A stretch of 9,247 bases of DNA from an uncultured Collinsella sp. (GTDB lineage: Bacteria; Actinomycetota; Coriobacteriia; Coriobacteriales; Coriobacteriaceae), in assembly GCA_900554455.1 (NCBI GenBank), contig USHT01000031.1, forward strand, positions 1 through 9,247, written 5' to 3'. Positions 6,563-9,247 of the stretch are shown here, one piece after another (the stretch's first letter is position 1; each line of letters begins with the position of its first letter). The notes under the pieces were generated by a model, which had not been told where the DNA came from, ran no database searches, and saw nothing but the letters and a program-made list of their open reading frames with translations. The translations under genes and the position numbers were made by a program.

Positions 6563-7839
6563 TGGTCTCCTCGGTCGAAATGGTCCTTTGGGCAATCCAC
6601 CACGCCACGACGCTGCTCTTTGGCGTCTTTGCCTCGGCGGCGCTGTGCGGTATCGAGATCAACCGGCGTCATGCGCTTGAACTGGTGTTGGTCGGTGCCG
6701 TAACCGGATGCGCATTTGGCCTCGCCAATGCCGTCGGCGGCGAGCTTTTTGCCCGCCAGGTATATCCGCTCGTCGTGCATCTGCCGCTCGTCATCTATTT
6801 GTGCGCGCGCTACCGCCTGAGCCCGCTGCTTGCCGCGCTCGGCATTACGAGTGCTTATCTGAGCTGCCAGTTCAGCAATTGGATGGGCATCGCCGCCTTT
6901 GCCGCAACCGACTCGCAGATCGCGTACTATCTGGCGCGTATCGCGACCACACTCGCCGTCTTTGCCGTCCTGTTGCATTGGGCCGGCGACATCGGTCCAC
7001 GCTTGGCGATTAAAAGCACCACCGAGCTGGGCATCCTTTTAATCCTGCCACTCGTCTATTACGTCTTTGACTATGCCACCAACGTCTACACCACGCTGTT
7101 CCACTCGGGCTCGGTGGTGACGGTTGAGTTTTTGGCATTTGCGCTCTGTGCCTTCTATCTTATGTTTCTTGCCGTTTACCTACGCGAATACGAAGAAAAG
7201 GAAACCGCCGAGCGAGAGCGCTGGATGCTCGAAACCCGCGACAGCGCCGCCATCAAAGAGCTCGAGGCTTGGCGTCAATCTGGGCGCGAGCTGTCGATTC
7301 TTCGCCACGATATGCGCCACTTCCTACGCGGCCTGGCCGCTTTAATTGAGGAGGGCCACACCGACGAGGCGCTCAAACGCATCGATGAACTCTGCGAAGC
7401 CGGCGATCGCACCGCCGTACGCCGCTTCTGCGCCAACGAGACCGTAAACATCGCGCTTTCGTCATTTAACTCGGATATCAATAGAAACGGCATTACCGCC
7501 AACCTGCGCGCCGCCGTACCCGAAACCATCCACGTAGGTGACGCCGACCTGTTTAGCGTGCTCTCAAATGCCTTGGAAAACGCTATCACCGCTGCAAGCG
7601 CCGCACCCCAAGGAAAGCGATTCGTCGACTTTGACCTGCGATTAGAGGACGGCCAGCTGCTGCTGTTAGTTTCCAACACGTTTGACCGCGCGCCGCGCAT
7701 GGTCGACGGCATGCCCGTAGCCGGGCACACCGGACACGGCTTTGGAACCAAGAGCATTAAGCTTGCCGTCAAACGCATGAATGGTAACTGCCAGTTCCGC
7801 ATTAACGGCGATCGGTTTGAGCTGCGCGCCGTGATGTAG
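6562..7839 (+). CDS. GHKL-type membrane sensor histidine kinase (AgrC-like)
   Basis: Partner kinase of the LytTR regulator; 425 residues. The first about 206 residues are mostly hydrophobic, with about six or seven membrane segments (roughly 7-30, 38-58, 66-82, 87-108, 118-140, 155-172, 186-206). This is the multi-span input domain of peptide-sensing kinases. A charged helix (207-240) leads to the phospho-acceptor motif ELSILRHDMRHFLRG with His249. The ATPase part has the N box LFSVLSNALENAITAA (Asn336, Glu339, Asn340) and the G box GHTGHGFGTKSIK (388-400), and lacks the D box typical of other kinases, as expected for HPK10/GHKL proteins. The ATG overlaps the regulator stop (TGATG). No AgrB/AgrD-like maturation or peptide gene flanks it here, so the signal is unknown. 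Confidence 0.93.
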   Translation: MVSSVEMVLWAIHHATTLLFGVFASAALCGIEINRRHALELVLVGAVTGCAFGLANAVGGELFARQVYPLVVHLPLVIYLCARYRLSPLLAALGITSAYLSCQFSNWMGIAAFAATDSQIAYYLARIATTLAVFAVLLHWAGDIGPRLAIKSTTELGILLILPLVYYVFDYATNVYTTLFHSGSVVTVEFLAFALCAFYLMFLAVYLREYEEKETAERERWMLETRDSAAIKELEAWRQSGRELSILRHDMRHFLRGLAALIEEGHTDEALKRIDELCEAGDRTAVRRFCANETVNIALSSFNSDINRNGITANLRAAVPETIHVGDADLFSVLSNALENAITAASAAPQGKRFVDFDLRLEDGQLLLLVSNTFDRAPRMVDGMPVAGHTGHGFGTKSIKLAVKRMNGNCQFRINGDRFELRAVM

Positions 7840-7857
7840 GGGCTGCCGCCAGCCTCG

Positions 7858-8427
7858 CTACAGCGGAGCGGCTGCCGGGGTCAGCTGCTTGATGTATGCC
7901 CACATGCGCTGCTTGGCGGCTTTGTCAGTGAGCGCCGCCTCAAAACCGTCGAGCGCGAGCACGCGGCGACCCTGCACATGGGCGACCAAGCCGGGCTTGA
8001 GCATGGCGGTGTCGAAGTCATCGATCGCCACGAGCATATCGGCGTAGGTCTCGCGCATGGCGTCAGCCGCGTTGTTGTCGAGCAGTAGCACCGCCTCGGG
8101 GTCCAAAGCCTCAAGCGCCTCACGGAACAGCTCGCACGGCAGAGTCTCGCCCACCGCGACCGCTCCGTCACCCACGCCGGCGACGCTTGCCAGCACGCAA
8201 AAATCCTCGGGCGCGTAGCCGATGGCCCCAAGCGCCTTGCGCAACGCCGCGCCATCCGGACCGGCGGCAAGCTCGCCACCCGAACGCTCGGCCTCGTCCA
8301 AATCGCCTTTGACCAGCACGATCGGCGAGCACGCGTTGCCCGCGATACGCACGCCACGACCCGCGAGCGATGCGAGCTCCTGCTCGGTCGCCTGGGCGAT
8401 AGCTTCTTTTTTCTGGCTTTGTGACAT
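7858..8427 (-). CDS. Divergent uracil-DNA-glycosylase-like protein, probably not catalytic
   Basis: Protein of 189 residues, not recognised with certainty. Its layout follows family-4-type uracil-DNA glycosylases. SPIVLVKGDLDEAERSGGEL (34-53) stands where GEAPG..ED..GRPFVG is expected. GPDGAALRKALGAIGYAPED (56-75) matches the helix after it, and FCVLASV the next strand. ALDPEAVLLLDNNAADAM (107-124) matches the 'pKvivaLG..Aa..' segment. LALDGFEAALTDKAAKQRMW (157-176) stands where the HPS motif and following helix lie. The catalytic GEAPG and HPS motifs and the iron-sulfur cysteines are missing. ATG 8427 is preferred over 8433 and 8463 because GGAGAG then lies nine bases away instead of three or none. 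It is convergent with the kinase gene (18-base gap) and divergent from trxA. Confidence 0.6.
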   Translation of the reverse strand: MSQSQKKEAIAQATEQELASLAGRGVRIAGNACSPIVLVKGDLDEAERSGGELAAGPDGAALRKALGAIGYAPEDFCVLASVAGVGDGAVAVGETLPCELFREALEALDPEAVLLLDNNAADAMRETYADMLVAIDDFDTAMLKPGLVAHVQGRRVLALDGFEAALTDKAAKQRMWAYIKQLTPAAAPL

Positions 8428-8461
8428 GGCCATGCGCTCTCCAATCGTTTGCGTGCCCACC

Positions 8462-8467
8462 ATTATA
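8462..8467 (-). promoter_or_regulatory. -10 box for the minus-strand UDG-like gene
   Basis: A perfect TATAAT on the minus strand, about 30 bases before the ATG at 8427. The expected -35 position (8485-8490) reads ACCACT and does not match consensus, so only the -10 element is supported. Confidence 0.4.
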
Positions 8468-8477
8468 TAAAAGAGCT

Positions 8478-8515
8478 GCCCGCGAGTGGTTGCTTTGCGG
8501 GCGGCTGGGTATAAG
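8478..8515 (+). promoter_or_regulatory. Probable trxA promoter region with an inverted repeat
   Basis: TATAAG (8510-8515) is a good -10 (five of six), giving a start near 8522 and a leader of about 48 bases. No consensus -35 lies at the right distance; TTGCTT is only 14 bases upstream. An inverted repeat GCCCGC (8478-8483) / GCGGGC (8497-8502) spans the -35 region and may be an activator or repressor site. Confidence 0.4.
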
Positions 8516-8569
8516 CACGGTCGTACTGAGTTTTACGCGGCCAAGCCGCGTCACATTATGGAGGTCACC

Positions 8570-8890
8570 ATGGCTGACATTAAGCAGATTACCCCCGAAA
8601 ATTTCGATTCCGTCGTTAACGGCAACCTTCCCGTGCTGGTTGATTTTTGGGCACCGTGGTGCGGTCCCTGCCGCTCCCTCTCGCCCATCGTTGACGAGGT
8701 TGCCGATGAGCTGGCCGGCAAGCTTGCCGTTGCCAAGTGCAACGTCGATGACAATCAGGACCTGGCCATGAAGTTTGGCGTCATGAGCATCCCCACGCTG
8801 ATTGTGTTTAAGAACGGCGAGGAGATTGACCGCTCAGTTGGCGCTCTGCCCAAGGCGAGGCTGCAGGCGCTGCTGGAGAAGCATCTGTAA
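8570..8890 (+). CDS. trxA: Thioredoxin
   Basis: Cytosolic dithiol-disulfide oxidoreductase of 106 residues, reduced by thioredoxin reductase and supplying electrons to ribonucleotide reductase, peroxiredoxins and oxidised proteins. The active site WCGPC is at 30-34 within VLVDFWAPWCGPCRSLSPIV. The cis-proline loop SIPTLIVFKNGE (73-84, Pro75) and the C-terminal helix VGALPKARLQALLEKHL are complete. Length is standard. GGAGGT (8560-8565) precedes ATG 8570. An in-frame ATG at 8558 overlaps that ribosome site and is rejected. No reductase gene is visible beside it; it appears to be transcribed alone, divergently from the UDG-like gene, and to end at the terminator at 9002-9038. Confidence 0.97.
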   Translation: MADIKQITPENFDSVVNGNLPVLVDFWAPWCGPCRSLSPIVDEVADELAGKLAVAKCNVDDNQDLAMKFGVMSIPTLIVFKNGEEIDRSVGALPKARLQALLEKHL

Positions 8891-9001
8891 TACGCTTGTT
8901 ACCTACCCGCCGTCTATGAGCGCTTTTGCACCGCTCGCCGGACTTCTAGATGCACCGAGTCCAACCACGGATAGTATGGTAGTCACAAACAGCCCCCAGT
9001 G

Positions 9002-9038
9002 AACGGGTGCGGGTCGCACAGACTCGTACCCGTTTTCT
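9002..9038 (+). terminator. Rho-independent terminator, probably of trxA
   Basis: Bases 9002-9015 pair with 9021-9034 over 14 bp with two G:U pairs, loop GCACA, followed by TTTTCT. It lies about 110 bases after the trxA stop and is the first terminator on that transcript. Confidence 0.8.
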
Positions 9039-9076
9039 AATATGAGAAAGCCATTGTCAATAGGCATGTTCGTTCG

Positions 9077-9101
9077 AGCCCGGTTTGAAACCGGGCTTTT
9101 T
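9077..9101 (+). terminator. Second strong Rho-independent terminator
   Basis: AGCCCGGTT (9077-9085) and AACCGGGCT (9089-9097) pair perfectly around a three-base loop and run into TTTTT (9097-9101). It stands 40 bases after the first terminator. Either it backs up the trxA terminator or it ends a short RNA starting between the two. Confidence 0.82.
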
Positions 9102-9115
9102 CGTTTCCCGTCGGG

Positions 9116-9223
9116 AGAGCCCGCGCACGCTGCATGGCTTAGTCGACGCTTGCCTGGCAAGCTAATATCCGCGGGCTCTTGCGGGTGCGCTTCCGGCGGT
9201 CAGCCCGGTATGTCCGCGCACCC
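9116..9223. repeat. Two consecutive perfect inverted repeats
   Basis: First element: AGAGCCCGCG (9116-9125) and CGCGGGCTCT (9170-9179), a perfect 10-bp stem. It encloses a second hairpin GCTTGCC (9148-9154) / GGCAAGC (9156-9162). Second element, three bases later: GGGTGCGC (9183-9190) and GCGCACCC (9216-9223), a perfect 8-bp stem with a possible inner CCGG/CCGG pairing. Neither is followed by a T run. They could be part of a structured 5' leader, a small RNA, or a repeat element. Confidence 0.55.
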
Positions 9224-9247
9224 CACCGCATTTCGATTCTCCGTCCG

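Larger units (their letters stand above)
8891..9247. other. Gene-free tail after trxA, rich in hairpins
   Basis: No open frame here has a ribosome site or recognisable protein. The first 110 bases show nothing clear. They are followed by two plus-strand terminators (9002-9038 and 9077-9101) and two perfect inverted repeats (9116-9179 and 9183-9223). No tRNA, tmRNA, SRP RNA or riboswitch class that I know fits. The last part may be the leader of a gene beyond the window. Confidence 0.6.

Noticed and set aside
9060..9179. tRNA-like GTTCGAGCCCGG at 9072-9083 and possible tmRNA or riboswitch in the tail
   Set aside because: The GTTCGA-like bases run into a terminator stem. No acceptor or anticodon arm can be built around them, and no conserved core of a known riboswitch, SRP RNA or tmRNA is present.

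Overview
The window looks like a core-genome segment of a GC-rich, probably anaerobic actinobacterium, most likely a Coriobacteriia member of the Collinsella type. This placement rests on the gram-positive form of DnaK, a small 2[4Fe-4S] ferredoxin, a NiaR-type regulator of NAD synthesis, and the codon bias. It is inferred from protein character alone, without a database search.

Layout, left to right: (1) the 5' end of dnaK, minus strand, cut by the window edge; (2) a 658-base gene-free stretch holding three tandem copies of a 62-bp hairpin-forming repeat, an orphan plus-strand terminator and the promoter of a ferredoxin gene; (3) the ferredoxin gene with a terminator that works in both directions; (4) a minus-strand operon nadA-nadB-nadC-niaR (transcribed from about 5575 down to 1679), which converts L-aspartate to nicotinate mononucleotide and carries its own niacin-sensing repressor as last gene; (5) a plus-strand two-gene sensory system, a LytTR response regulator and a GHKL membrane histidine kinase, overlapping by one base; (6) a minus-strand gene whose product resembles a uracil-DNA-glycosylase-fold protein without recognisable catalytic motifs; (7) a divergent trxA thioredoxin gene; (8) a 357-base tail with two terminators and two further perfect inverted repeats.

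The nad operon is the best-explained part. NadA and NadB together make quinolinate from iminoaspartate and dihydroxyacetone phosphate, NadC converts it to NaMN, and NiaR should repress the operon when niacin is available. A perfect 44-bp palindrome (19-bp arms) covers the -35 element and spacer of the nadA promoter and is the obvious NiaR operator, so the circuit is self-contained and autoregulated.

I do not see a clear undescribed multi-gene system. The points most worth a second look are the hairpin repeats (897-1082, 1595-1661, 4483-4517, 9116-9223), the apparently non-catalytic UDG-like protein at 7858-8427, the 19-bp-period direct repeat ahead of the LytTR operon, and the short NadB.
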